From NCBI GenBank assembly GCA_036567785.1, contig DATCTV010000060.1, positions 1 to 64,000 of the forward strand: DNA of 64,000 bases, in the 5' to 3' direction. Below the pieces are notes generated by a model. It did no database searches. It saw only the letters and a program-made list of their open reading frames with translations, and had not been told where the DNA came from. This DNA comes from Desulfomonilia bacterium. GTDB lineage: Bacteria > Desulfobacterota > Desulfomonilia > UBA1062. A program made the position numbers and the translations under genes. This document shows, piece after piece, positions 45,818-55,305 of this stretch (position 1 is its first letter; every line of letters begins with the position of its first letter).

Positions 45818-47303
45818 AGCAGGTGCTGTCAGAAAAGACCCTGGCGGCAGGCTGAATATAGCCCTTGTATATCCGAATACATATTTTGTCGGCATGTCCA
45901 ATCTCGGCGTTCATGCCATGTACAGGGCATTCAACGATCATCCGGGAATCGTCTGTGAACGGTTCTTTACCGATTATCCCAGATCTGTTGAAAATGCCCG
46001 GCCCATATCTGATTTTCACATAATAGCCTTTTCCGTTTCCTATGAACTCGACTGGATAAATGCAGCAAAGATACTCAAAGATGCAAAGATACCTGTCCTG
46101 GCCTCGAAACGAAGCGGCACACCGGTTGTAATAGCCGGCGGGGCCGCAGTATCAATGAATCCGGAGCCGGCAGCCGACATGCTCGATATCTGCTTTATCG
46201 GTGACGGGGAACCTGCCCCTGATATGATTCATGATGCCTTTATCATGAGTGCGGGCTATGAAGAATTCCTTGACAGGCTCGCGGGCAAACCCGGCATTTA
46301 TATACCGGGCAGGCCGCTTGCCAGGGAATTCTCCGGCAGCACACTTAACCCCATCCCATTACCAGCACATACTGCAGTGATGACGGATTCCACTGCCTTC
46401 AGCGACATGTTCCTTGTCGAGACAGCCAGAGGCTGCCCGTTTTCATGCAGGTTCTGCGCTGCAAGAAATATATATTCACCGTTCAGGGCGGTCAGACTTG
46501 ATAATCTTATACCGGCATTTGAAAAAGCTAAGGAATCAGGGCTTAAACTCGGAATGGTCAGCGCATCACTGAATAACCACCCCCAGACCGAGGACATGTT
46601 CAGGGCTATAAATGACCTTGATTTAAAGATTGCGCCACCGTCACTAAGGCTTGGAATGATCACGCCGGAGTTCATCAGTCTTATTGAACGCTCCGGCACA
46701 AAAGGCGTTACCCTTGCCCCTGAGACCGGCTCCGAGCGATTAAGAAAATCGGTATCGAAAAATATAAAGAACGAAGCCGTTCTCCTTGATATCGAAGCGC
46801 TTGTATCTGCAGGTATCATGGATATCAAGCTGTATTTCATGATCGGACTTCCTGGAGAGAACCTGGAAGATATCGATGCAATCATCGACCTGGTAAAACG
46901 CTGCCGACAGACTTTTATAAAAGTCTCCAGAGGCAATAAAAAGATCGGCAGCATCCAGGTCAGTGTCAACACCTTCGTTCCAAAGCCCAGAACGGATTTC
47001 GAGCGCATGGAAATGATCGACATCAGAGATGCAAAGAAGAGGCTTAAAAGGATTGAAGACGGACTCAGGCGGCAAAGCAATGTCAAGCTCGGCTATGAAG
47101 GCCCTAAATGGGCATACCTTCAGGCTGTCATCGCCCGGGGAGACAGGCATGTCCTTGATTTGATGATCAGACTTGCAGATGTCCCTGAATCACACTGGCA
47201 GGACATTTTGAAATCATGGGAAAGGAATCCCGACTATTATGCACTCAGGAAACGGGGGGAAGAAGAGATACTCCCCTGGGACTTTTTAAATAAGAAAGTC
47301 TGA
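45810..47303 (+). CDS. Radical SAM protein with B12-binding-type N-terminal domain
   Basis: The 497-residue protein has an N-terminal B12-binding-like fold (RLNIALVYPNTYFVGMSNLGVHA; no DxHxxG is visible), then the radical SAM [4Fe-4S] motif CPFSCRFC (Cys209, 213, 216) and the SAM core through about residue 440. It resembles the TIGR03960-type proteins whose substrate is not known. Its start overlaps the end of the ntrX-like gene by eight bases. It may modify a protein, RNA or lipid in the path set by its operon neighbours. Confidence 0.85.
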   Translation: MHEAGAVRKDPGGRLNIALVYPNTYFVGMSNLGVHAMYRAFNDHPGIVCERFFTDYPRSVENARPISDFHIIAFSVSYELDWINAAKILKDAKIPVLASKRSGTPVVIAGGAAVSMNPEPAADMLDICFIGDGEPAPDMIHDAFIMSAGYEEFLDRLAGKPGIYIPGRPLAREFSGSTLNPIPLPAHTAVMTDSTAFSDMFLVETARGCPFSCRFCAARNIYSPFRAVRLDNLIPAFEKAKESGLKLGMVSASLNNHPQTEDMFRAINDLDLKIAPPSLRLGMITPEFISLIERSGTKGVTLAPETGSERLRKSVSKNIKNEAVLLDIEALVSAGIMDIKLYFMIGLPGENLEDIDAIIDLVKRCRQTFIKVSRGNKKIGSIQVSVNTFVPKPRTDFERMEMIDIRDAKKRLKRIEDGLRRQSNVKLGYEGPKWAYLQAVIARGDRHVLDLMIRLADVPESHWQDILKSWERNPDYYALRKRGEEEILPWDFLNKKV

Positions 47304-47426
47304 ATAAATATTTGCCGCTATGAACAGAAACTTTTTTATTGTTACTTGAGACAGCCATGTGTAAAAATATTTTTTAATGCCCTGACAGCAGGCAAAAGAA
47401 AAGGTTTACATAAAGGAGGTTTTTTT

Positions 47427-48650
47427 ATGTCATTCATAGGTGAGGATCTGTTTCACTTTCAGGCATCTTTAATAGAATCAGGCTCTTCTTTTGAAGATTT
47501 CGTGCGCGAAAACTACGTCAACAAATGGATCGGCGATACCATCTATTCGGCAATGGCCATTCGGACCACTATGGTAACTGCAGCTACAAATTTTCTTACG
47601 AATGAAGGGCTTTTCAACCTTGAACGGATTCTGATGAGCCCTATTACCGACCCGCTTGCACATGATGTCGAACATGTACCTTCAATTCATTACAAGGGTA
47701 TGCCTTATGTCACGACTCATTCCATGATCTACCATAAGTTTCTGGCGTGCTTTAACCCGAAGATAAAGGGAATTTTCGTCGATTCTCCGAACATCAGGCT
47801 CGAGATAGAGAGCCCTCAGAGAAAACAGCGCGGCAAATACCTGATCGACTTTTCGCAGATCGATATTGAGGTGAAAAGAAACAGGGGCATTACACTCACC
47901 CAATACAAGAATGAACCTGAAAAGGTGAAAGCCATATTAAATGAAGACATCGAAAGGGCATATGATTTCTTCGAGCGGTTGATTATTGCCATGGTAAGTG
48001 CGGTAGCCTCAAAGAATGAAGACGAACTCAAGGCCCTTGGTGTAATACTGGAAGTGCCCAGGCAACCGTTCCCGAGATTTCGTAATGATGATATTCTAAA
48101 AAGATACGGCAAGGCATGGGGAGAGGTTATGGCCGGCGAGGAAACGAACGAGCAGTTCTTCTGGGTAACAGGGCTGATGCGTGAAAACTATGACCTTATA
48201 TACCCCTACATTCTTCCTGACGGCACCAGGCTCCCGATATCATCATTCACATCAGACATGATCTACAACTACGATATATGCGCAAAGGCCAGACAGCGGG
48301 ATACCGGCAAATTCATGCCCGCACTGGAAATCCTTTCCGGTGCAATCCGGGAATGGCTTTATGAGCCTATTATTGAAAGACTCATCGACAATAAAATTCT
48401 TACTGAAAGGCCTGTATTCGAGAATGGGAATATAAAAAACATCGAACCCCTTGCAGGCTACAGCCCATTCCTGTCAGCCGCCTGCATGACAGATGAGAAC
48501 GGCCGACCTTATTTCCCCGAGACTTTCGGCGGAGGGCTCGGAGTGGAACGGTTTCTTTATTCAGTGCTCAGAGGAAAAGCCGTTGAGAAAATAGACGATA
48601 TTACCTGCTTCGGCAAGAATCCCGATTCTTACCCTATTTTCCTCTTTTGA
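47427..48650 (+). CDS. Class II aminoacyl-tRNA synthetase-like protein without anticodon domain
   Basis: The start at 47427 follows AAAGGAGG. The 407-residue protein is built on the class II synthetase core of the Asp/Asn/Lys group. Motif 2-like SPNIRLEIESPQRKQRGKYL is followed by LIDFSQIDIEV, which mirrors the EF-x-x-x-D-x-E stretch of AspRS/AsnRS, and motif 3 is GGGLGVERFLYSVLRG. No OB-fold anticodon-binding domain precedes it; the extra sequence is a helical insertion at about 160-300. It is related to the archaeal asparagine-synthetase-like or EpmA-like paralogues. It could make an aminoacyl-adenylate for a non-tRNA acceptor. Function not assigned. Confidence 0.8.
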   Translation: MSFIGEDLFHFQASLIESGSSFEDFVRENYVNKWIGDTIYSAMAIRTTMVTAATNFLTNEGLFNLERILMSPITDPLAHDVEHVPSIHYKGMPYVTTHSMIYHKFLACFNPKIKGIFVDSPNIRLEIESPQRKQRGKYLIDFSQIDIEVKRNRGITLTQYKNEPEKVKAILNEDIERAYDFFERLIIAMVSAVASKNEDELKALGVILEVPRQPFPRFRNDDILKRYGKAWGEVMAGEETNEQFFWVTGLMRENYDLIYPYILPDGTRLPISSFTSDMIYNYDICAKARQRDTGKFMPALEILSGAIREWLYEPIIERLIDNKILTERPVFENGNIKNIEPLAGYSPFLSAACMTDENGRPYFPETFGGGLGVERFLYSVLRGKAVEKIDDITCFGKNPDSYPIFLF

Positions 48651-48695
48651 TATATTGTAAGATTTCAATACGGATTCATTATTTGAGAAAACGAT

Positions 48696-49982
48696 ATGCG
48701 TAAACGGACCTTCAATCTGGTGCTTATTACAGCCTGTGTTTTATTCCCGGTAGCGCTTACAGCCGGTGAATCCAACTATCAGCCTTTCATAGTCGGACTA
48801 AGGGCATCGGGAATGGGCGGAGCGGTAAGCGCCGATGCCGAAGGGATGGATGCCTGCTATTATAATCCCGCAGGAATTGCCGATTCCACGACCGGATCAA
48901 TTTCTGCAAGTGCAAACCTTTACGGCGTACAGAATTCTAAAACAGATGACAGCCTTTATCCTGAAGAGGACCTTAAAGCAAACACACTTGCCACCATTCC
49001 AACAGGCATCAGCGTCATATATCCGTATAATGACAATATGAAGCTGGCTTTTTCCGTTTTTGTACCCATGCAGATTTCCGCCAAAGAGATCGAATCATTC
49101 TTCGGAGAGAACAAGGAACACTATTACAATTTTACAAACAGCCTCCAGGTCCTTTATATAGGCCCGTCCATCGGATACAAATTAACGGATAGACTGAACA
49201 TCGGCGCTTCGGCCTATTGCGCATATACAACATCGAGCCAGTTCCAGAACCTGTTCTGGAAAGACTACGAGTTCTCATTCTCAAGCAATTACAAGTATTC
49301 GGTTTATGCTGCACTCATATCTGCCGGTTTGCAATACAGGTTGACGGATATTTTAAATATAGGCCTTTGCGTGACTTCACCCTCGATATGGATTTCAGGC
49401 AGCGGCACATTGCATGAGAGCGCCGTAAGGAACTCGAACAGCGACTATGCCCCTGTCTCGATATATGAGGATAATCTGAAGGCGGACAACGGCATACCCG
49501 CACAGATAAAGATGGGCCTTTCATTGAATGTCCCGAAGGAATACGGGATCGGAATGGATGTCACATATCATTTTGCCCACAGCTATCAATGGCTAGAAGA
49601 AAATGGCGCATGTTTTCCGCCTGACTGCAGCAACAGCATAGACCGAAGTCATAAGGCGGTAACTGATATACAGGTGGGTGGTGAATATTATATAAAGAAA
49701 AAATACCCCATCCGTGCCGGTTTTTTCACAAGTTTTTCATCCGCACCTGATGCAGACCCCAACGAAATAAACGAATTGCCTAAAATTGACCTTTATGGAT
49801 TTACCGTAAGTTTCGGAGTCGAGACCGAACATGTCATAACAACACTTGGCGCCCAGTATGTTTTCGGAAACGGAGAGGCTATAGGCTATAAAATGATCGG
49901 CACTGAATATCTGGAACCTACCGTGGTAAGCGCTTATGAGGACTCATTATATTTCTCTTTAAGCACGGCCTATATTTTTTAA
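48696..49982 (+). CDS. OmpP1/FadL-family outer-membrane channel
   Basis: The 428-residue protein has a signal peptide (cleaved near TAG-ESN), the FadL N-terminal hatch pattern ALRASGMGGAVSADAEGMDACYYNPAGIA-like (here GLRASGMGGAV), a beta-barrel of alternating residues and a terminal Phe. FadL/TodX proteins take up long-chain fatty acids or hydrophobic compounds. It has its own start 46 bases after the previous gene, and its transport of lipids fits the START/GMC cluster, by inference. Confidence 0.85.
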   Translation: MRKRTFNLVLITACVLFPVALTAGESNYQPFIVGLRASGMGGAVSADAEGMDACYYNPAGIADSTTGSISASANLYGVQNSKTDDSLYPEEDLKANTLATIPTGISVIYPYNDNMKLAFSVFVPMQISAKEIESFFGENKEHYYNFTNSLQVLYIGPSIGYKLTDRLNIGASAYCAYTTSSQFQNLFWKDYEFSFSSNYKYSVYAALISAGLQYRLTDILNIGLCVTSPSIWISGSGTLHESAVRNSNSDYAPVSIYEDNLKADNGIPAQIKMGLSLNVPKEYGIGMDVTYHFAHSYQWLEENGACFPPDCSNSIDRSHKAVTDIQVGGEYYIKKKYPIRAGFFTSFSSAPDADPNEINELPKIDLYGFTVSFGVETEHVITTLGAQYVFGNGEAIGYKMIGTEYLEPTVVSAYEDSLYFSLSTAYIF

Positions 49983-50096
49983 CAGATTGCAGACAGCTGA
50001 TTCCCTGCTTGTCACGAAATATAATTTCCGGTATCAAATTGGTGTTTGTTTTTATCATATCTGGACATTCATCCAGCAGGGATTATTAATAATTAA

Positions 50097-51590
50097 ATGA
50101 TAGCCAGCGTAAAATCAGCTGCCCTTCTCGGTACTGAAGCAATCGGCATTACCGTTGAGGCCGACGTAAAGCATGGAATACCCTCTTTTTCAATAGTTGG
50201 ACTGCCTGACAATGCAGTGAAAGAAAGCCGCGACAGGGTTAGATCTGCAATTGCCAATTCCGGTCTTGATTTTCCGCCGCTTAGGATCGTCGTCAATCTT
50301 GCCCCTGCTGACGTAAAGAAAGAGGGCGGCGTATATGATCTGCCGATTGCCATAGCTATACTGGCCGCCATGGGAGTTGTCCCCCGGGAAACAGCCTCGT
50401 CATACCTTTTTGTCGGCGAGCTCGGGTTAACAGGTTCAATAAGGTCAACCAAGGGCGCCATATCTGCCGCGTTCCTTTCGAAATCACTCGGCCTCAAAGG
50501 ACTCATCTGTCCGAGGGCAAACATCAACGAGGCCCTTCTTTCAGGCGCCAGAGTATGGCCCTGCAAAGACATCAAAGAAACTGTCAGGATTCTCAAGGAA
50601 AATCCTGAAGGGATTTTAAGGACTGAAATCCTGCTTCCTGAGAAAACCGATCATGAACCTGACATGTCAGAGATTGCCGGTCAGACTTTACCCAAAAGGG
50701 CCATTATCATTTCCGCACTCGGTGGTCATAACCTTCTCATGATCGGCCCTCCCGGAGCCGGAAAATCCATGCTAGCAAAAAGGCTCCCTTCAATACTTCC
50801 GCCGCTTACCAGGCAGGAAATACTTGAATGTACAAGAATTTATTCCGTAGCTGGCAGACTGCCAAAGAATTCAATAATATTGAAAAGACCTTTAAGATCA
50901 CCCCATGCATCAATATCTGAACCCGGACTTATAGGCGGAGGTGGAAACCCTTCTCCGGGAGAGATCACACTGGCCCATAACGGCGTGCTTTTTCTAGATG
51001 AAATGCCGGAATTCAAAAGGTCGGCACTGGAAGCCATGCGGCAGCCCATGGAAGATGGTGAGGTAACCGTATCGAGGGCTTCCATGTCGGTCACTTTCCC
51101 GTCAAGATTCCAGCTTATTGCTGCAATGAATCCATGCCCATGCGGCTTCAAAGGGCATCCTGCGAAAGAGTGCCGCTGCACACCTGTTCAAATCTCAAAA
51201 TATCTTTCGAAACTTTCAGGACCGCTCCTTGACCGGATTGACCTGCATGTCTGGGTCGACCCGGTGGAAATAGAAAATGTCATGAACTGCCCGCCTGGCA
51301 TACCGTCTGCTCAGATCAAGGACACCATAATGAGAGCCAGACAGATGCAGATTGAGCGCGGACACATAAACGCAAGGATTCCGGATAAGGACATTGACAA
51401 GATTTGCAGCCTCAGCCCTTCATGCCGGTCTCTTCTCATTTCGGCAATGAAGCAGTTCAATCTGAGCATGCGAGCCTATAAACGTGTGATAAAAGTATCG
51501 CGAACGATTGCAGACCTTGACGGAATGGAAAATATTTCTGAAAAGCATCTTGCCGAAGCCCTTCAGTTCAGACCGGAAATAGAAATATAA
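50097..51590 (+). CDS. YifB/ComM-family Mg-chelatase-like AAA+ ATPase
   Basis: The 497-residue protein has an N-terminal Lon-protease-like domain (IPSFSIVGLPDNAVKESRDRV), an Mg-chelatase AAA+ core with Walker A GPPGAGKSMLAKRLP, Walker B GVLFLDEMPEF, a zinc-like MNPCPCGF motif and a C-terminal helical lid. ComM-type members promote DNA branch migration in natural transformation. It has typical length. Confidence 0.93.
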   Translation: MIASVKSAALLGTEAIGITVEADVKHGIPSFSIVGLPDNAVKESRDRVRSAIANSGLDFPPLRIVVNLAPADVKKEGGVYDLPIAIAILAAMGVVPRETASSYLFVGELGLTGSIRSTKGAISAAFLSKSLGLKGLICPRANINEALLSGARVWPCKDIKETVRILKENPEGILRTEILLPEKTDHEPDMSEIAGQTLPKRAIIISALGGHNLLMIGPPGAGKSMLAKRLPSILPPLTRQEILECTRIYSVAGRLPKNSIILKRPLRSPHASISEPGLIGGGGNPSPGEITLAHNGVLFLDEMPEFKRSALEAMRQPMEDGEVTVSRASMSVTFPSRFQLIAAMNPCPCGFKGHPAKECRCTPVQISKYLSKLSGPLLDRIDLHVWVDPVEIENVMNCPPGIPSAQIKDTIMRARQMQIERGHINARIPDKDIDKICSLSPSCRSLLISAMKQFNLSMRAYKRVIKVSRTIADLDGMENISEKHLAEALQFRPEIEI

Positions 51591-51611
51591 ATATCTGATG
51601 ATACCCTATCT

Positions 51612-52553
51612 CTACATGAACAGGGCGCTTACAGAGTCATTTGTATAGATTCTCCGTATGGCTTCGGCCAGGATAGGCGCCACAGAAATTACTTTTATCC
51701 TGCTGTTTCCAGCTGCATTGTCCCTCAATGGCACAGTATCGGTAACAATAAGTTCGTCTATCGGGGAAGCGTTCAGCCTGTCTATTGCAGGGCCTGACAA
51801 AACCCCATGGGTACAGCATGCAGCAACCTTGCTCGCCCCTGCTTCCATAAGCGCTCGGGCTGCATTGGTGAGAGTGCCGGCCGTGTCGACCATGTCATCA
51901 ACAAGCATGCAGGTCTTGCCCTTAACATCGCCTATGATGTTCATTACCTCGCTTTGATTGGCCCTTTCCCTTCTCTTATCTATGATGGCAAGGTCTGCTC
52001 GAAGAGGTTTTGCAAACGCCCTCGCCCTTTCGACGCCCCCTGCATCCGGTGATACGATGATGATGTTTTCCGGATAATTTTCTTTTATATACTCCAGCAT
52101 GACCGGCTTCGAATAAAGGTTGTCCACAGGAATATCGAAGAACCCTTGAATCTGGCCTGCATGAAGGTCAATCGTAAGCACACGGTGAGCACCGGCGGTT
52201 TCCAGAAGATTTGCCACCAGTTTGGCACTTATAGGGGTTCTGCCTGATGATTTCCTGTCCTGCCTGGCATAACCGAAATATGGTATTACAGCGGCTATTC
52301 TGCTTGCCGAAGCCCTTTTAACTGCATCAAGCATGATAAGAAGTTCCATTACATGCTCATTGCTTGGCGGACATGTCGACTGGACTATGAAAATGTCTTT
52401 ACCGCGTATACTTTCGTTAATCTCAACAGCGGTCTCTCCGTCAGAAAAAGTCTGCACCCTGGCTTCGCCAAGTTTAATGCCAAGAATATCACATATACTG
52501 ACAGCAAGCGCACTATTAGAATTCCCGCCAAATACCCGGATATCAGACATCAT
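51612..52553 (-). CDS. prs: Ribose-phosphate pyrophosphokinase
   Basis: The 313-residue enzyme has the PRPP synthetase patterns: RIAAVIPYFGYARQDRKSSGRTPISAK-like flexible loop region (PYFGYARQDR), the pyrophosphate loop and the PRPP-binding VDDMVDTAGTL. It makes PRPP for nucleotide, His and Trp synthesis. AGGAG precedes the first of two ATGs by seven bases. It is the last gene in a minus-strand row after spoVG, with an inverted repeat in its leader. Confidence 0.96.
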   Translation of the reverse strand: MMSDIRVFGGNSNSALAVSICDILGIKLGEARVQTFSDGETAVEINESIRGKDIFIVQSTCPPSNEHVMELLIMLDAVKRASASRIAAVIPYFGYARQDRKSSGRTPISAKLVANLLETAGAHRVLTIDLHAGQIQGFFDIPVDNLYSKPVMLEYIKENYPENIIIVSPDAGGVERARAFAKPLRADLAIIDKRRERANQSEVMNIIGDVKGKTCMLVDDMVDTAGTLTNAARALMEAGASKVAACCTHGVLSGPAIDRLNASPIDELIVTDTVPLRDNAAGNSRIKVISVAPILAEAIRRIYTNDSVSALFM

Positions 52554-52592
52554 GATTCTGCTCCTATTATATTATAAGTGATCGGAAAGATA

Positions 52593-52619
52593 ATATCTCA
52601 ATCACCTATAATGAGATAT
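52593..52619 (-). promoter_or_regulatory. Inverted repeat in the prs leader
   Basis: ATATCTCA (52593-52600) and TGAGATAT (52612-52619) are perfect inverted arms around an 11-base loop, 40-66 bases before the prs start. There is no U-tract, so it is more likely an operator or mRNA hairpin than a terminator. Confidence 0.3.
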
Positions 52620-52683
52620 GTAACTTATGCCCTGGTTTAAGACGACATCCCTACTCGTGATATAAAAAGCAAGTCGGGCAAAT

Positions 52684-52959
52684 TTATTGTTGAACCTCGT
52701 CGTCGGTTAATCTCTCTTCGTATTCGTTCAGGATTGTCTTCTCAATCATGTCCCTCATTTCCATGTTGAGCGGGTGGGCGGTATCACGGAATGTACCGTC
52801 CTTCCTTTTTCGGGACGGCATTGCAACAAAAAGTCCGGTTGCACCATGAATAACCCTTAAATCCCTGACTACGAAGCAGTTGTCAAATACCACTGATGCA
52901 TAAGCTTTCAATTTGTCGTTATTCTGAACCGGAAAAACCTTAACTTCTGTAATCTCCAT
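52684..52959 (-). CDS. spoVG: Septation protein SpoVG family
   Basis: The 91-residue protein is a SpoVG family member: EITEVKVFPVQNNDKLKAYAS, then the characteristic FVVRDLRVIHGATGLFVAMPS, and RDTAHPLN. The family binds DNA/RNA and acts in regulation in non-sporulating bacteria too; it is usual upstream of prs and downstream of ispE in Deltaproteobacteria. Its ATG lies 20 bases before the ispE stop, so the two overlap. Confidence 0.95.
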   Translation of the reverse strand: MEITEVKVFPVQNNDKLKAYASVVFDNCFVVRDLRVIHGATGLFVAMPSRKRKDGTFRDTAHPLNMEMRDMIEKTILNEYEERLTDDEVQQ

Positions 52960-53803
52960 TGACTCCCCCCAGTGTTCTAGTTGTGGGTATATATTTATAC
53001 CCCTCTCGTTTTCTCAACTTAATCATTGCATGCTCGAGATGCCTGGCATCCTCAAACACCCCGAAAACAGTTGAACCGCTTCCCGACATCAGGGCCCCGA
53101 GGGCACCTGCACGGATTAAATCCATTTTAACTGTTTTAAGTTCCGGATGCAACTCAAATGCACTAACTTCAAGATCATTAAATAAATAATTCTCCGGTGC
53201 AATACTTTCTTCAGTTATGTCCTTTATTTTAAACACATCCTTATTATTAGTCAATGACATCTTATACTTAGAAAAAACCTTTGGGGTTGAAATTCCGAAC
53301 GGCGGGATGACAAGAAGATAAACCCTCTCTTCAATCAAAACATCGGACAACAGCATGTCCCCTCTGCCACCCATCAGCGCGGATTTTCCATGTATGAAAA
53401 AAGGGCAATCAGCTCCTATTTCCCGGGCCATTTGACACAGCTGATCCTCTTTCAGACCTGTATCGAATAATTCATTCAGTGCGACAAGAGCATGGGCCGC
53501 ATTACTGCTGCCTCCACCGAGACCCGCGCCAAACGGGACATTCTTATCTATCCTTATCCTTACGCCATTTTTCAATCCCGTTTTAAGCTTGAACAGACCG
53601 GCGGCTTTAAACACAAGGTTGTCAACAGATGAGCATCCGCAATCTGGGGCATCGAGTTCAATGCCCTCTATCTCCTTCTGAAGATACAGGGTATCGAAAA
53701 AATTCACAGGCACCATGAGCGTCAGAAGCTCATGGTACCCATCATTTCTTTTGCCTGTAACCTTCAGCAAAAGATTTATCTTTGCAGGGCTTAAAACCCT
53801 CAC
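52940..53803 (-). CDS. ispE: 4-diphosphocytidyl-2-C-methyl-D-erythritol kinase
   Basis: The 287-residue GHMP kinase shows PAKINLLLKVTGKRNDGYHEL at the start, the ATP loop PFGAGLGGGSSNAAHAL and the C-terminal LMSGSGSTVFGVF. It phosphorylates CDP-ME in the MEP isoprenoid pathway. The ATG overlaps the htrA stop by four bases (ATGA). Confidence 0.96.
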   Translation of the reverse strand: MRVLSPAKINLLLKVTGKRNDGYHELLTLMVPVNFFDTLYLQKEIEGIELDAPDCGCSSVDNLVFKAAGLFKLKTGLKNGVRIRIDKNVPFGAGLGGGSSNAAHALVALNELFDTGLKEDQLCQMAREIGADCPFFIHGKSALMGGRGDMLLSDVLIEERVYLLVIPPFGISTPKVFSKYKMSLTNNKDVFKIKDITEESIAPENYLFNDLEVSAFELHPELKTVKMDLIRAGALGALMSGSGSTVFGVFEDARHLEHAMIKLRKREGYKYIPTTRTLGGVNGDYRS

Positions 53804-55305
53804 TTGATTTCAAACGCGAGATACTGAGACCTTCCCTCCCTGATAATGAGCATCAGGATTGAATCTCCCTTTCTGAGGCCTTTTACGGCAGCAAGATAAT
53901 CATCCACCGTATCTACGGCTTTGTAATTGATCTCTCTTATGACATCGCCTTTCTTGATTATCCCCGATGCAGGACTACTGTCATCAACGTCGACAACAAC
54001 GGCACCTTTAATGTCATCAAGCCTCAGTCTTTTGGCCAGGTCAGGAGTAATATTTTTTACCGTAATACCAAGAGAATCTTTCGACTCCTTGTCCGGTACA
54101 CTTTTGTCCCCGCCCTCTTTGCCAAGTGCTGCAATATGCTCATCAGTCCTTTTTTCCAGCTTGGTCTCTAGCTTAAGTTCCTTCTTTCCGCGCCATACGC
54201 CAATGGTTATTTTAGAGCCTGGCTTGAACGTGCCTATCATCTGGGTGAGAGCCGATGGATCTTTGACTTCAGAACCGTTAACGGAGATTATGACATCACC
54301 TTTTAATACACCCGCTTTGGCCGCAGGGTCACCCGGATAGACCATTGTTACCATTGCGCCTTTAGGCTCTTTAAGCCCCACGGCTTTTGCGATTTCAGGC
54401 GTCACTTCCTGAATTCCTACGCCCAGCCAGCCCCTGGTTACAGAACCCGTCTGTTTTAGTTCCATCAGTATTTCCTTGGCCATGTTAATAGGAATTGCAA
54501 AACCGATACCCTGTCCGGATGCGACGATGGCGGCGTTTATACCTACAACCTGGCCCCTCATGTCTATGAGCGGCCCTCCCGAGTTTCCAGGGTTGATTGC
54601 AGCATCTGTCTGAATGAACTGGTCATATGGGCCAGCACCGATAATCCTGTATTTTGCGCTTACGATTCCTATTGTCACTGTATGGCTCAGGCCGAATGGA
54701 TTTCCTATTGCCATAACCCAGTCGCCGATTTTAAGGATATCGGAGTTCCCGAGCTTCACTGCAGGAAGTTTACCTTCCGGATTGATCTTGATAAGTGCTA
54801 TATCCGTATTCGTATCTTTTCCGATAAGTTTGGCGTCGTATTCCTTTTTGTCATTCAGAGACACGACGATCTTTTCGGCACCGTCAATTACATGCGCATT
54901 TGTAATGATATACCCGTCAGTTGAGATAATGAAACCGGAACCCAGGCTCTTCTGTTCCTGCTTTTCAGGAGTATTCGGCATTCCCTCGAAGAAACGGTTG
55001 AAGAAATCCTCGAAAGGATCATCCGGGCCTCCGCCAAACGGCGAACGGTATTTTTTCATTATGTCTTTCTGCTGGATAACCTTCGTAGTCTTTATATAGA
55101 CAACAGAAGGGGTAAGCTCCTGGGCCAGGGAATTCAGCGAAGGCATAATGACCTTCGGGCTTGTATTCGGATCGCCATCTTCCCAGAAATTTGCAGCCTT
55201 TCCTATTGCAGGAAGCTTGAACGATGTCGCAATCATCATGCCTATTATGGCCGAACAGACCGCAACAATTGCAATGATGCTTAAAGACAGGACCTTTTTC
55301 TTCAT
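53800..55305 (-). CDS. htrA: Periplasmic serine protease of the HtrA/Do family
   Basis: The 501-residue protein has an N-terminal membrane anchor or signal (about 5-25) and a trypsin-like domain with His in TNAHVIDGAEK, Asp in NTDIALIKI and Ser in GNSGGPLIDM. It has two PDZ domains at about 285-375 and 405-495. It degrades or refolds damaged envelope proteins. Its ATG overlaps the stop of the DUF1844 gene by four bases, and it overlaps ispE likewise at its end, so three genes are translationally linked. Confidence 0.95.
   Translation of the reverse strand: MKKKVLSLSIIAIVAVCSAIIGMMIATSFKLPAIGKAANFWEDGDPNTSPKVIMPSLNSLAQELTPSVVYIKTTKVIQQKDIMKKYRSPFGGGPDDPFEDFFNRFFEGMPNTPEKQEQKSLGSGFIISTDGYIITNAHVIDGAEKIVVSLNDKKEYDAKLIGKDTNTDIALIKINPEGKLPAVKLGNSDILKIGDWVMAIGNPFGLSHTVTIGIVSAKYRIIGAGPYDQFIQTDAAINPGNSGGPLIDMRGQVVGINAAIVASGQGIGFAIPINMAKEILMELKQTGSVTRGWLGVGIQEVTPEIAKAVGLKEPKGAMVTMVYPGDPAAKAGVLKGDVIISVNGSEVKDPSALTQMIGTFKPGSKITIGVWRGKKELKLETKLEKRTDEHIAALGKEGGDKSVPDKESKDSLGITVKNITPDLAKRLRLDDIKGAVVVDVDDSSPASGIIKKGDVIREINYKAVDTVDDYLAAVKGLRKGDSILMLIIREGRSQYLAFEIK

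Noticed and set aside
52560-52683. Possible tRNA between prs and spoVG
   Set aside because: In some related genomes a tRNA-Gln lies in this neighbourhood, so I looked; there is no T-arm (GGTTCGA) or cloverleaf on either strand.
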